Shown: positions 44,917 through 52,869 of the stretch, piece after piece
How positions within the stretch are numbered: position 1 is the stretch's first letter
Layout of the letters: the number at the start of each line of letters is the position of its first letter
Source: Pseudomonas sputi
Lineage (GTDB): Bacteria > Pseudomonadota > Gammaproteobacteria > Pseudomonadales > Pseudomonadaceae
DNA length: 64,000 nt
Reading direction: 5' to 3'
NCBI RefSeq assembly: GCF_021603585.1
Contig: NZ_BQHI01000023.1
Span: 1 to 64,000, forward strand
Program-made: the position numbers and the translations under genes
The notes under the pieces: model-generated
Databases searched by the model: none
Told to the model about the DNA's origin: nothing
The model's input: only the letters and a program-made list of their open reading frames with translations

Positions 44917-45516
44917 TCAACTGCCCAGCAGGCCCGTGGTGTCGGCATCAAAGCGCCGCTTGGCCTGATCGGCTGCCGGTTTGAGCTGTGCGAGCAGGGC
45001 GGCCTCGCTGTACAGCCCTGCCAGCGCCAGTTCTTTCGGCGTTGGCTCGATCGGGATCAAAACGTCTTCACCCGCCGCATGCAGCCAGATCGCCACGAAG
45101 TGCAGCGCCGACACAAACAGCATCCGCAGCTCAACGGTTTTGCCCTTCAATTGCGGTGATTGTTCCGCCAGTTTCAGCGCATCGACCGTGGCGGCCGCCA
45201 GGTGGCCGTGGTTCAACGAGGCAAACTCGACGTGACCGCGTACTTCGGCCAATTGCGCATCGGCAATCGATACTCCGCCGGAAAACACCAGGTAATGCCA
45301 GTCGCCCACTCGGGCGTCTTTCAGGCCTTTGCCCTGGCTCAGGTCTTCCAGACTGAGCGAGTAGCTGCGATAGGCCTCGCTGAGGCTTATCCCGGCGGGC
45401 GCAGCACTGGCGAACTGGCGATTGACGCCGAATCCCTGGGTCTGCAACGCGGCCTGCAGGGCCGGACGCAAGGTTTGTAGGCCGTTGGAAGGGGCCTTTG
45501 GATAAGTCAGTTTCAT
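44917..45516 (-). CDS. Unknown protein coupled to the cysteine protease gene
   Basis: A 199-aa cytoplasmic-looking protein, no signal peptide and no membrane segment. Visible features are a probable mixed alpha/beta domain in residues 1-110 (KDARVGDWHYLVFSGGVSI), then GHLAAATVDALKLAEQSPQLKGKTVELRMLFVSALHFVAIWLH, a helix-rich strip, and the ADQAKRRFDADTTGLLG tail. I recognise no named domain. It starts inside the last codons of the protease gene (ATGA, 4-bp overlap), the strongest form of coupling. Immunity protein, chaperone or second effector are possible roles; none is shown. Confidence 0.72.
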   Translation of the reverse strand: MKLTYPKAPSNGLQTLRPALQAALQTQGFGVNRQFASAAPAGISLSEAYRSYSLSLEDLSQGKGLKDARVGDWHYLVFSGGVSIADAQLAEVRGHVEFASLNHGHLAAATVDALKLAEQSPQLKGKTVELRMLFVSALHFVAIWLHAAGEDVLIPIEPTPKELALAGLYSEAALLAQLKPAADQAKRRFDADTTGLLGS

Positions 45517-46112
45517 GATGCCGCCCCCTGGTTTTTTGCCGTGAAGTAAGTGTGGGTCCAGTTGCCGCCGCCGTTGTAGGAACCGGGGAAGGCACTCAGC
45601 GCCCGGGTCGAATAGCCGTAGATCGAATCCGCGACCAGCACGTAATTGCCGTTGGTGCCGTAGATCGCCAGAAAGTGCGCACCGCCGCCGTACCAGGCAC
45701 AGCGCAGGCCGATCGGGCGGCCCATGTTGATCTGGTTCTGGATGGCCGACATTTGCAGCGAACCCGAATTCATGCCGTTGAAGCTGCGGGTGATCTTCAG
45801 CGCAACGTCGAGATAGCCGTACACGTTGCATGGCCCCGGTTGATTGCAGCAGTTGCGATCCAGGGCGGCACTGGCAACGGCGCATTGGGTCCAGGACCCG
45901 GTGCCGTAGTAGTTGCCGACCGAGGCGGAAGCGGCGGCCCAGCACCAGTTGGTCTGGGTCTGTTGCTGCATGGTGAAGTTCAGGCTGGCGGCCGCCAGGG
46001 TACGTTGTTGAACAGCGGCCTCGACCTCGACCAGTTGCGGGTCGAGCAGATGGCCGGTCAGGCACGCGGGCAGGGTATTGCCGGGAAGTGCCGTTGTTTC
46101 AGTGGTTAACAT
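45513..46112 (-). CDS. Papain-like cysteine protease family protein (AvrRpt2/C70-like)
   Basis: A 199-aa protein with the papain-like signature of the C70/AvrRpt2-type group. QTQTNWCWAAASASVGNYYG (residues 51-70) places the catalytic Cys at C57. The candidate base is H146 in GGGAHFLAIYG and the acid is D162 in VLVADSIYGYS. There is no signal peptide; the first 45 residues are hydrophilic and may be an export or regulatory tail. Several extra cysteines (77, 88, 89, 95) suggest disulfides in an extracellular state. GGAGGATTGAAAA precedes the ATG. Operator-like repeats and a hairpin lie upstream. The class includes type III effectors, but no type III promoter was identified. Confidence 0.82.
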   Translation of the reverse strand: MLTTETTALPGNTLPACLTGHLLDPQLVEVEAAVQQRTLAAASLNFTMQQQTQTNWCWAAASASVGNYYGTGSWTQCAVASAALDRNCCNQPGPCNVYGYLDVALKITRSFNGMNSGSLQMSAIQNQINMGRPIGLRCAWYGGGAHFLAIYGTNGNYVLVADSIYGYSTRALSAFPGSYNGGGNWTHTYFTAKNQGAAS

Positions 46113-46137
46113 TTTTCAATCCTCCATGAATGAAAAC

Positions 46138-46166
46138 TAACGTTCCGCGTTTGCGGGATAACGTTA
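46138..46166. promoter_or_regulatory. TAACGTT inverted repeat in the protease leader
   Basis: TAACGTT-CCGC and GCGGGA-TAACGTTA form an imperfect inverted repeat 26-54 bp upstream of the protease start codon. It overlaps a weak -10-like TAACGT, so it may be an operator or a structured leader. Confidence 0.45.
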
Positions 46167-46246
46167 ATGCCGAGCGATCGGTGCTCAAGGGTTGCCATCT
46201 CCGATGGCCGGTTCCGATCAGGCTCGGGGTAACCCTAGGTGTGAAT

Positions 46247-46262
46247 ATGCATTTGTGCAAAT
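46247..46262. promoter_or_regulatory. Tandem operator-like site 1
   Basis: ATGCATTTGTGCAAAT, 14 of 16 bases identical to the site at 46269. Its core TGCATTTGTGCA is close to a palindrome. The centres of the two sites are 22 bp apart, two helical turns. Confidence 0.55.
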
Positions 46263-46268
46263 AATTGA

Positions 46269-46284
46269 ATGCATTAATGCAAAT
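46269..46284. promoter_or_regulatory. Tandem operator-like site 2
   Basis: ATGCATTAATGCAAAT; its core TGCATTAATGCA is a perfect 12-bp palindrome. It pairs with the site at 46247 in an AT-rich patch of an otherwise GC-rich region, upstream of the protease operon. Confidence 0.58.
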
Positions 46285-46361
46285 TTCCGGACAAAAGGAG
46301 GCAGGCGTTGGCATCGATCCAGCCTGATCGATACCAAAGCCTGTCGTTGTTCGAGCGTGTG

Positions 46362-46637
46362 CTATCCCTCGGTTTTCTTCTCGGCCGACCCCAGTTCCTT
46401 CAAGCGCTGATCGATCAACTGGCATTTGTCCGGCAGATCGGCGGAGGCCGTACCCAGATCCATTTTCTGCAACTCGGCGTTGATTTCCTTGGCCTTGGTC
46501 GGGTTTTGCTCGGTGAGCTTCGCGACTTCCTGTGCCAGTTGCTCGCGTTTGGCGGTGGCCTCTTCCGGGGTGCAGGCCCAGACGGGTAGGGCACAGGCGA
46601 GCGTGGCGGCGAGGGTGAGCTTGAGCAGCGTCTTCAT
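46362..46637 (-). CDS. Small periplasmic protein, conserved in Pseudomonas
   Basis: A 91-aa protein with a signal peptide (residues 1-21, KTLLKLTLAATLACALPVWA). The mature part is a highly charged helical hairpin (CTPEEATAKREQLAQEVAKLTEQ onward) with two cysteines, C22 and C72, which may form a disulfide; C22 directly after the cleavage site could also be lipidated, though the sequence before it (LPVWA) is a poor lipobox. No functional motif is visible. It has its own start after CCTGCCCCC and lies between the protease operon and the DUF899 gene. Confidence 0.7.
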   Translation of the reverse strand: MKTLLKLTLAATLACALPVWACTPEEATAKREQLAQEVAKLTEQNPTKAKEINAELQKMDLGTASADLPDKCQLIDQRLKELGSAEKKTEG

Positions 46638-46717
46638 GGGGGCAGGCCTCGGTTCCGGTTAAGGCGGGTTAACCGGTTGAGGCCTGTGGCCGGTGAAAAG
46701 TTCAGTGTTGTTGGCGC

Positions 46718-47452
46718 TCAGTCTCCATGGCAGCAACTGGATTTTGATGCCCCGTTGTACCGGTCATGATGCCGCACCCATTCCATGATCTCGTCCTCGT
46801 TCCGGCCCTTGGGCGTGAGGTCGAGGTAGTTGTAGGCGCCGACCAGCAGGTCGAGGCCGCGGGCATAGGTTGAGTAGGTGTGGAATATGTCACCGTTGTC
46901 GGCGCGATAAAACACGCTCAGACCGGGCATTTCTTCCTCGGCGCTGTCGGTCTTTTCGTAGTTGTACGTAGCCTTGCCTGCTACGACATCTTCAGCGCGG
47001 GCGCACACGCCAAAGTCGTAGTTGAAATCGCAACCGTTTGAAGACACCCAGTCGAATCTCCAGCCCATCCGCCGCTTGAAGGCCTGGAATTCGGCGAACG
47101 GTGCGTGAGACACCGCCACCAGCGCAATGTCGTGATGGGCCAGGTGCAGATTGGCGCCATCGATGTGGTCGCTGAGGAATGAGCAGCCCGGGCAGCCTTC
47201 TTCCCAGCCCTTGGCGAACATAAAGTGGTAAACGACGAGTTGGCTGTGCTGACCGAACAGGTCGGCGAGTTTCAATTCGCCGTTCGGCCCCATGAAGCGG
47301 TAATCCTTGTCGACCTTCACCCAGGGCAGGGCGCGGCGTTGGGCGCTGAGGCGGTCACGCTCCCTGGTGAAGGCCTTTTCATCGGCCAGATGCTGCTTGC
47401 GGGCGGCGAGCCATTCTTCGCGCGACACCACTGGATGATTCTCAACGTTCAT
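46718..47452 (-). CDS. DUF899 thioredoxin-like family protein
   Basis: A 244-aa protein of the DUF899 family, related to thioredoxin-like and peroxiredoxin-like proteins. It begins VVSREEWLAARKQHLADEKAFTRERDRL and has the CPGC pair at residues 87-90 after YHFMFAKGWEEG, where thioredoxins hold CxxC. The C-terminus ends with KSSCCHGD. It is often encoded near stress genes, but its substrate is unknown. The start at 47452 follows GGAGAAATCATC. A 177-bp gap with no clear repeat separates it from the divergent DUF2513-like gene. Confidence 0.88.
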   Translation of the reverse strand: MNVENHPVVSREEWLAARKQHLADEKAFTRERDRLSAQRRALPWVKVDKDYRFMGPNGELKLADLFGQHSQLVVYHFMFAKGWEEGCPGCSFLSDHIDGANLHLAHHDIALVAVSHAPFAEFQAFKRRMGWRFDWVSSNGCDFNYDFGVCARAEDVVAGKATYNYEKTDSAEEEMPGLSVFYRADNGDIFHTYSTYARGLDLLVGAYNYLDLTPKGRNEDEIMEWVRHHDRYNGASKSSCCHGD

Positions 47453-47629
47453 GATGATTTCTCCTGCGGGGGTTGAAACCGTCTGTTTCAGACTAGTCGT
47501 TTAACACCCCGGGAAATCGACAGACCGCCGGTCGGTCGGCGCGCCGAATAATCCTGAACGGTGACGCAACGGTCCGGTCACAACCTGTGAACGCGCCAAA
47601 AAATCACGCGCACCGGAGGTTGAATCAGG

Positions 47630-48022
47630 ATGACGACTTATAACTGGGATTTGATTGAACGCCTGCTGCATGAAGTGCAGAACGGCGCGGGCCACAGCTT
47701 CGCGCCACGGTCTTTCGCCGAAGACTATGCGGCAGAGAAAGCGGCGGCGGGCGAGGCGATCGAGAATCTGGATCACCTGAAAACGCTGGCCTGCGACTAC
47801 GAAAAGCTGCTGCTGGAGCGAGGCTATATCGAGCCCCGTGGCGAGGACGAAGGCAGTACCGGCAACAATTTCGGCCTGACCCCGCGCGGCTCCAGCCTGT
47901 TGAGCCTGATCGACAGCAGCATTCCCGGCAATGATCATCCGCGTCAGGTACTCGATGAGCAGGAAGACGCGCTGGATGCGCTGACGTTTGATGAGGTGGC
48001 CTCCAAGGCGCAGATTGCCTGA
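47630..48022 (+). CDS. DUF2513-like small protein
   Basis: A 130-aa protein starting MTTYNWDLIERLLHEVQNGAGH, the pattern of DUF2513 proteins, which are winged-helix-like and considered possible regulators. The middle segment DHLKTLACDYEKLLLERGYIEPR resembles the recognition part of a winged helix, followed by LTPRGSSLL. No enzymatic signature is visible. GGAGGTTGAATCAGG precedes the ATG. A REP-like hairpin sits 15 bp beyond the stop and separates it from the convergent lipoprotein gene. Confidence 0.78.
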   Translation: MTTYNWDLIERLLHEVQNGAGHSFAPRSFAEDYAAEKAAAGEAIENLDHLKTLACDYEKLLLERGYIEPRGEDEGSTGNNFGLTPRGSSLLSLIDSSIPGNDHPRQVLDEQEDALDALTFDEVASKAQIA

Positions 48023-48037
48023 GGCGTTGCACAAAAA

Positions 48038-48068
48038 ACCGTGGGAGCGAACCTGCTCGCTCCCACGG
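48038..48068. repeat. REP-like hairpin, GTGGGAGCGA family
   Basis: ACCGTGGGAGCGA-ACCTG-TCGCTCCCACGGT is a 12- to 13-bp stem of the REP type frequent in fluorescent pseudomonads. It lies between two convergent stops and also has a TTTTC tail, so it could end both transcripts. Confidence 0.82.
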
Positions 48069-48082
48069 TTTTCTCAATGGTC

Positions 48083-48952
48083 TCAGCTTTTTTGTGCGGC
48101 CTTCAGGCACTTCAAGTCGTTGAAGTCCTTGCGCACGCCCTCGATCTTTTTCAACAGGCGCTGGCGCTGCTGAGGCGTGCTGTCGGCCATCAGATCAACG
48201 AACAGCGAACGGGCCTGCGCCTCGGTATTGGCGTAGGCCTTTTGGTAATCCGCTGTCCATAAACGCTCGCGATTGACCAGAAGCGTCTCGATCCGCTGTG
48301 GGAATTCAGGACTTTTGCGTTGCGCCACCGCCGCGCTGAATTGCTTCTGCCAGTGGGCGCGGTTGGCGATCCACTGGGTGTTCTGATCGCCCAGAGCGGT
48401 CGACCAGGCCATCACCCGCTGCTCCTGAGTGACGCTCAACGGGCCGAGCCAGTCGTTGAGGCGTTTGTCCATGCGTGCGCCACGCTCGGCAATTTGCTGT
48501 GAAAGGGGTGGCTTGAGGTATTCCCGCTGGCGCTTTTGCAGGTCTTCGGCAAAGGCGTCGTTCATTTCAGCAACCTGCCGATCATCCAGCCCTTGTAGCA
48601 ATTCAATCGCCGACGGGGTGATTTCCCGGGCGGTTTCGGCGATCGCCTGCTTGGCTTCTGCGGTGCGGGCCTGGAGGGCGGCGTCGGTAACCTGATTGGT
48701 TTCGACCATGGTTTGCAGGCGATCGAGCCAGTCCAGATAACCCGGTAACTGCGTGGTGCAGTGCCAGCTCAGGTGTTCCCTGAGGCGTTCGTTGAACCAG
48801 CCTTTCTGCTCGCCATTCATGTCCAGGTAGTCGCTGAGCGTCCACGGAATGATCACGTCGAGATTGCGGTAGGCCAGGCCGACACGGCTGCAGGCGCCGA
48901 GAGCAAGGGTCAGGATCAGTAGAACAGCGATGCGTTGGAACCAGCTAGACAT
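48083..48952 (-). CDS. DUF6279-like lipoprotein
   Basis: A 289-aa lipoprotein. The signal peptide ends in the lipobox LGAC (LTLALGACSRVGL, residues 14-26), so C21 is the expected lipidated Cys. The mature part is helical and rich in Arg, Gln and Glu (QRQREYLKPPLSQQIAERGARMDKRLNDWLGPL), with the YRNLDVIIPWTLSDYLDMN block that marks this pseudomonad family. Function is unknown. ATG 48952 is preferred; AAGGACTTGCCC is upstream, while the alternative TTG has no spacing. It converges with the DUF2513 gene. Confidence 0.8.
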   Translation of the reverse strand: MSSWFQRIAVLLILTLALGACSRVGLAYRNLDVIIPWTLSDYLDMNGEQKGWFNERLREHLSWHCTTQLPGYLDWLDRLQTMVETNQVTDAALQARTAEAKQAIAETAREITPSAIELLQGLDDRQVAEMNDAFAEDLQKRQREYLKPPLSQQIAERGARMDKRLNDWLGPLSVTQEQRVMAWSTALGDQNTQWIANRAHWQKQFSAAVAQRKSPEFPQRIETLLVNRERLWTADYQKAYANTEAQARSLFVDLMADSTPQQRQRLLKKIEGVRKDFNDLKCLKAAQKS

Positions 48953-49029
48953 GGGCAAGTCCTTGCGAAAGCCAGCCTTGAGGGTCTGATTCTTATGTGA
49001 ACACAGGATGGACCCGGCAGTTCAGCCTA

Positions 49030-49746
49030 TCAAAAGAACGGGCGTTCGGCCTTGAGCGTGACCAGTCCGTCGCACTGACTGTTATGTCCGGAATAGGCCG
49101 AGCAATCGCTGCCGCTGAGGCTGGAGTTGCTGTAGATCAGATCAAGGTCGATGCCCATGAACGGCCGGGAAAGTTTCACCGACCAATCGGTGAAACTGCT
49201 GACGTAACCGCCGTCCACCGAGACCGGCGTGTTGAACTGATGGGTGGTGTATTTCATGCTGATCCCGATGCCGAACGGCTGATTGCCGCCCAGGTCGGCA
49301 AACAGGGTGTTGTTCTGTTTATCCGGATCGTTGCTCAGGGCGATGCCGATCCGGCTGCCGAGCAGGGTCAGGCCACCGAACAGTTCCTGACTGTCGAGGG
49401 TGTCGACCTCGGGATAGCTGTAATGGATCATCCCGACTTCGTAGCCGAGGGTCTGATCGAAAGGTTGTTTAAAGCCGATGTAGGAATCGATTTCGAGGTT
49501 CTTCCCCGGCGTCAGGCCCATGCTCGGTGCGTACTGGCCGACATAGAGGCCGCTGTCATGGCTCAGGTCCAGACCGCCGTGGAACGAGCCGATCGCCGAC
49601 GGCTTGACCAGGCCCTGGGCCATGCTGCGACTGGGCGAGGTGCCGAGCTTGAGGTCGAAGTCACCGAGTTCACGCTGGAAAATCTGCGCGTGCGCCGCCG
49701 GGCTCGCCAGCAGGCCTACAAACAATAAACAGGAAGATTTGAGCAT
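49030..49746 (-). CDS. TorF-family putative outer-membrane porin
   Basis: A 238-aa protein with a signal peptide (residues 1-20, KSSCLLFVGLLASPAAHA) and a beta-barrel of alternating polar and hydrophobic strands (for example LDLSHDSGLYVGQYAPSMGL and GIGISMKYTTHQFNTPVSVDGGYV). It ends AERPFF, with the C-terminal aromatic typical of outer-membrane barrels. It belongs to the TorF/gcw_chp family; the cargo is unknown. The start is ATG 49746, and AAGGAGTGACGC lies upstream. Confidence 0.85.
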   Translation of the reverse strand: MLKSSCLLFVGLLASPAAHAQIFQRELGDFDLKLGTSPSRSMAQGLVKPSAIGSFHGGLDLSHDSGLYVGQYAPSMGLTPGKNLEIDSYIGFKQPFDQTLGYEVGMIHYSYPEVDTLDSQELFGGLTLLGSRIGIALSNDPDKQNNTLFADLGGNQPFGIGISMKYTTHQFNTPVSVDGGYVSSFTDWSVKLSRPFMGIDLDLIYSNSSLSGSDCSAYSGHNSQCDGLVTLKAERPFF

Positions 49747-49962
49747 GCGTCACTCCTTGAACAGCGAGCGCAGGGCGATAAGGCCTGCTGAAACGCTTGA
49801 TCCAGACGCGTGCAAGGATACCGGCGAATGATCGGCATCGAGGGCCGTTCGTCGATTTCTGCTGTTTTTGAATGTTTGATTAAACGCGAGGGAGGTCTGC
49901 GAGTGATCCGGTCCAGGCGCTTCGAAGCTCAAAGCGCCTTTGGACTGGTGTGCTGCGGGGGG

Positions 49963-50151
49963 TTATTTCTTGCCCAGGCTGATCTGCTTGGACGGGCCGA
50001 ACGTCTGGCCGCTGACGCCTTTGGCAATTTGCTGGATCTCGCCGCCGGACTTGAGGAATGCCGCGATCTGATCGTTGATCGATTCGCTGGTTTCAACGGC
50101 TGGAGCTGGCTTTGCTTTGCTGGTGGATGCTTTTACACGCATGGCGGCCAT
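49963..50151 (-). CDS. Small basic protein, unknown function
   Basis: A 62-aa protein conserved in appearance with pseudomonads: a Lys/Ala/Pro-rich N-terminus (VKASTSKAKPAPAVETSE) and a helix plus glycine-rich C-terminus (INDQIAAFLKSGGEIQQIAKGVSGQ) that looks like a nucleic-acid-binding or regulatory peptide. Start is ambiguous between ATG 50151, where AGGTTA is only three bases before it, and ATG 50142. No homologue is recalled by name. The 216 bp that follow to 49747 show an imperfect hairpin but no gene. Confidence 0.65.
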   Translation of the reverse strand: MAAMRVKASTSKAKPAPAVETSESINDQIAAFLKSGGEIQQIAKGVSGQTFGPSKQISLGKK

Positions 50152-50501
50152 TAACCTGTAGAAAAGTAACTCGGCCAGGCATCGTACAGGAATAACTTGA
50201 CAATTGCTTGGTAAATATCCTCCGGAATAACTCGGCGCGCCGGTGGATTAGGCTTGATTAAATATTCGAAATATCCCGCTAACCTGCTGTTTTAACTCAC
50301 AACATTTATTCGATTCCATGATGTCGGGGGGCGTCGGGATCAAGTGAAGGCCGTCATGCTGGCCTGACGAGCGGCGCGCACCCGGCGTGAAATCCAGGAA
50401 AATCAAAGCCTCCCGCAGATTTTCGGTCGGCCGGTCGATGGGCGACCGACGAACCTGGCAAAACCGGGTAGAATGCCGCCCACGCAATGAGGGTATTGGA
50501 A
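50152..50501. other. 350-bp intergenic region before the CvfB-like gene
   Basis: No supported gene. A 79-codon minus-strand open frame (50248-50487) has no Shine-Dalgarno and overlaps the promoter. A patch around 50196-50300 is AT-rich (TTGACAATTG, TTAAATATTCG). TAGAAT at 50469-50474 is a likely -10 for the downstream gene, about 28 bp before its ATG. Confidence 0.55.
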
Positions 50502-51338
50502 ATGGCTTTAGTCGGGCGCTACAACAGTTTGCAAGTGGTTAAACACACTAACTTCGGTTTATATCTGGACGGCGGTGCCGACGGCGAAATTCTTTTGCCC
50601 AACCGTTATATCCCCAAAGATATTCCCAGCGAAGATGAAGACTGGCTCAATGTTTTCATTTATCTGGACAGCGATGACAAACTTATTGCCACCACTGAAA
50701 AACCCAAAGTTCAGGTCGGTGAATTTGCCAGTTTGAAAGTTGTTGAAGTCAACAGCATCGGCGTGTTCCTCGATTGGGGCCTGCCGAAGGATCTGCTGCT
50801 GCCTTACTCCGAAGAAAAACGCCAGATGACCGCCGGCGAGTACTGCGTGGTGCATGTCTACCTCGACAAGCACACCCGCCGCATCACCGCCACCGCGCGC
50901 CTGGATCGTTATCTGGACAAGACCCCCGCCAACTACAGCGCGGGGCAGGAAGTCGATCTGCTGGTCGCCGAAGCCACTGACATGGGCTTCAAGGCGATCA
51001 TCAACAACAAGCACTGGGGTTTGATTCACAAGAATGAAATCTTCAAGTTCATGCGTGCCGGCATGCGCGAGAAAGGCTTCATCAAGGAAGTGCGCGCCGA
51101 CGGCAAGATCAGCCTGAGCCTGCAACCGGTGGGGCAGGAAGCGGCCAGCAGCCTGAACTCGAAGATCCTCGCCAAGTTGCGCGAAAACGATGGCACCCTG
51201 GCCGTCAGCGACAAGAGCGATCCGGCGTTGATCAGCAGCCTGTTCGGCGTCAGCAAGGGCAACTTCAAGAAGGCCATCGGTTCGTTGTACAAAAACGGCC
51301 AGATTGTCATTCATGCCGATCGCATTGAACTAACCTGA
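50502..51338 (+). CDS. CvfB-like S1-domain RNA-binding protein
   Basis: A 278-aa protein built from three S1 oligonucleotide-binding barrels plus a C-terminal winged helix, as in CvfB/YitL. The first S1 repeat starts RYNSLQVVKHTNFGLYLDGG (residues 6-25), the second VGEFASLKVVEVNSIGVFLDWGLPKDLLLP, the third EVDLLVAEATDMGFKAIINN, and the winged helix is the final LISSLFGVSKGNFKKAIGSLYKNG. The family binds RNA and affects virulence gene expression in Staphylococcus. GAGGG lies nine bases before ATG 50502. The promoter is at 50469. Confidence 0.92.
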   Translation: MALVGRYNSLQVVKHTNFGLYLDGGADGEILLPNRYIPKDIPSEDEDWLNVFIYLDSDDKLIATTEKPKVQVGEFASLKVVEVNSIGVFLDWGLPKDLLLPYSEEKRQMTAGEYCVVHVYLDKHTRRITATARLDRYLDKTPANYSAGQEVDLLVAEATDMGFKAIINNKHWGLIHKNEIFKFMRAGMREKGFIKEVRADGKISLSLQPVGQEAASSLNSKILAKLRENDGTLAVSDKSDPALISSLFGVSKGNFKKAIGSLYKNGQIVIHADRIELT

Positions 51339-51383
51339 GTCTCCCGTGGCCCATGTTGCATGGGCTTACTTGAGATCGGGTAG

Positions 51384-51773
51384 ATGAAAAAAGCACTGAT
51401 TGCCTACGTTGCCACACTGCTGGCGTTTCTTCTGCTCGACGGGCTCTGGCTCGGCGTGTTGATGGCGCCGACCTATCGCGAACTGCTCGGTTCGCTGATG
51501 CTCGAAAAACCGTTGCTGGTGCCAGCAGCGGTTTTTTATTGCCTGTACGTTTTCGGCTGTGTGGTGTTTGTGGTGCTGCCGTCGCTGACCTGGCAACGCG
51601 CCGCTCGCCTGGGTGCGCTGCTCGGGCTGGTGGCTTATGGGACCTATGACTTGACCAACTGGGCGACGTTGCGCGGCTGGTCGGCACAGGTGTCGCTGAT
51701 GGATTGGGCCTGGGGGACGTTTGCCACGGCGCTGGCCTGTACGGTCGGGTTCCGGGCCGCTCGCCGAAGCTGA
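51384..51773 (+). CDS. DUF2177 family membrane protein
   Basis: A 129-aa inner-membrane protein with four predicted helices (about residues 7-24, 43-66, 74-92 and 104-122). The family is recognised by LDGLWLGVLMAPTYRELLGSLM near residue 20 and YGTYDLTNWATLRGW near residue 87. No function is known. It starts 45 bp after the CvfB-like gene and may be cotranscribed. A hairpin with a T-rich tail follows at 51863. Confidence 0.88.
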   Translation: MKKALIAYVATLLAFLLLDGLWLGVLMAPTYRELLGSLMLEKPLLVPAAVFYCLYVFGCVVFVVLPSLTWQRAARLGALLGLVAYGTYDLTNWATLRGWSAQVSLMDWAWGTFATALACTVGFRAARRS

Positions 51774-51862
51774 CGGCGGGCATGACGCAACAGGGCAATT
51801 GCGGGTCTTTGCCGGGCGGCAATTTCTGTCCGACTGGTTGATAATCCCTGCCATCCTTTTTC

Positions 51863-51892
51863 GCCCCGGACAAAGCGCCGGGGCTTTGTTTG
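51863..51892 (+). terminator. Hairpin after DUF2177 gene
   Basis: GCCCCGG-ACAAAGCG-CCGGGGC followed by TTTGTTTG, a 7-bp GC-rich stem with a weak T tail. Confidence 0.68.
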
Positions 51893-51936
51893 ACCTTTGG
51901 AAAAACTGCCATGTTGTGTGTGTTCGAGGTGTCGAG

Positions 51937-52869
51937 GTGAGCGTCAGTCGGCGCAGTGCCGACGGATTTGCCCTGCAAGTGATGATCGGCCTGTGCCTGA
52001 TCTGGGGCGTACAGCAGGTGATGATCAAGTGGGCGGCGACCGACATTGCCCCGGTGATGCAGGCGGCGGGGCGGTCGGGGATTTCCGCGCTGCTGGTAGG
52101 ACTGCTCATCTGCTGGAAGGGCGGTTGGGATCAGGTCGGTGCTACCTGGCGCGGCGGCTTGCTGGCAGGTGCCTTGTTCGGCCTCGAATTCCTGTTCATC
52201 TCCGAAGGCTTGCAATTGACCACGGCGGCGCACATGTCGGTGTTCCTCTACACTGCGCCGATCTTCACCGCGCTGGGTGTGCACTTCCTGTTGCCGAGCG
52301 AGCGTCTGCGGCCGGTGCAATGGTTGGGGATTTTCATGGCGTTCGTCGGGATCGCTGTAGCGTTTGCCGGCGGCGTGTCGTGGGACAACCTCGATCACCG
52401 CATGCTGATGGGCGATGCCCTCGGCGTGCTGGCCGGCGCCAGTTGGGGCGCGACCACTGTGGTGGTGCGCGCCTCGCGCCTGTCGGAGGCGCCAGTGACC
52501 CTGACCCTGTTCTATCAACTGATCGTCGGCTTCATCGGCCTGTTGCTGATCGCGCTGCTCAGCGGCCAGATCACCCACGTCAGCCTGACCGTCGTCGCGG
52601 TGGGCAGCGTGCTGTTCCAGGGGCTGGTGGTGTCGTTCTTCAGTTACCTGACCTGGTTCTGGCTGCTGCGTCGTTACCTGGCGGCCAATCTGGCAGTGTT
52701 TTCCTTCATGACGCCGTTGTTCGGCGTCACGTTCGGCGTGGTGCTGCTCGGCGAAGAACTGAGCCTGAACTTCATCGTCGGCGCCGTCCTGGTGTTGCTC
52801 GGCATCACCTTCGTCAGCGCGGAACAGTGGGTGCGTCGGCGTTTGCGCAAAGCCCTCGGTCAGCCGTAG
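51937..52869 (+). CDS. EamA-family (DMT) transporter
   Basis: A 310-aa ten-helix transporter. First repeat LQVMIGLCLIWGVQQVMIKW (residues 13-32), second repeat MGDALGVLAGASWGATTVVV (residues 157-176); the C-terminal FMTPLFGVTFGVVLLGEELS is typical. Start is GTG 51937, with GAGGT six bases before. The last 56 bp overlap the convergent MFS gene. A tiny frame (ATG 51910 to TGA 51939) overlapping the start might be a leader peptide but has no independent support. Substrate unknown. Confidence 0.86.
   Translation: MSVSRRSADGFALQVMIGLCLIWGVQQVMIKWAATDIAPVMQAAGRSGISALLVGLLICWKGGWDQVGATWRGGLLAGALFGLEFLFISEGLQLTTAAHMSVFLYTAPIFTALGVHFLLPSERLRPVQWLGIFMAFVGIAVAFAGGVSWDNLDHRMLMGDALGVLAGASWGATTVVVRASRLSEAPVTLTLFYQLIVGFIGLLLIALLSGQITHVSLTVVAVGSVLFQGLVVSFFSYLTWFWLLRRYLAANLAVFSFMTPLFGVTFGVVLLGEELSLNFIVGAVLVLLGITFVSAEQWVRRRLRKALGQP

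Noticed and set aside
50248-50487. A 79-codon minus-strand frame in the CvfB upstream region
   Set aside because: No ribosome-binding site, no recognisable residues, and it overlaps the likely promoter of the next gene.
40241-52869. Two convergent gene overlaps of exactly 56 bp (40241-40296 and 52814-52869)
   Set aside because: The genes and sequences differ, so the equal lengths are most likely coincidence.
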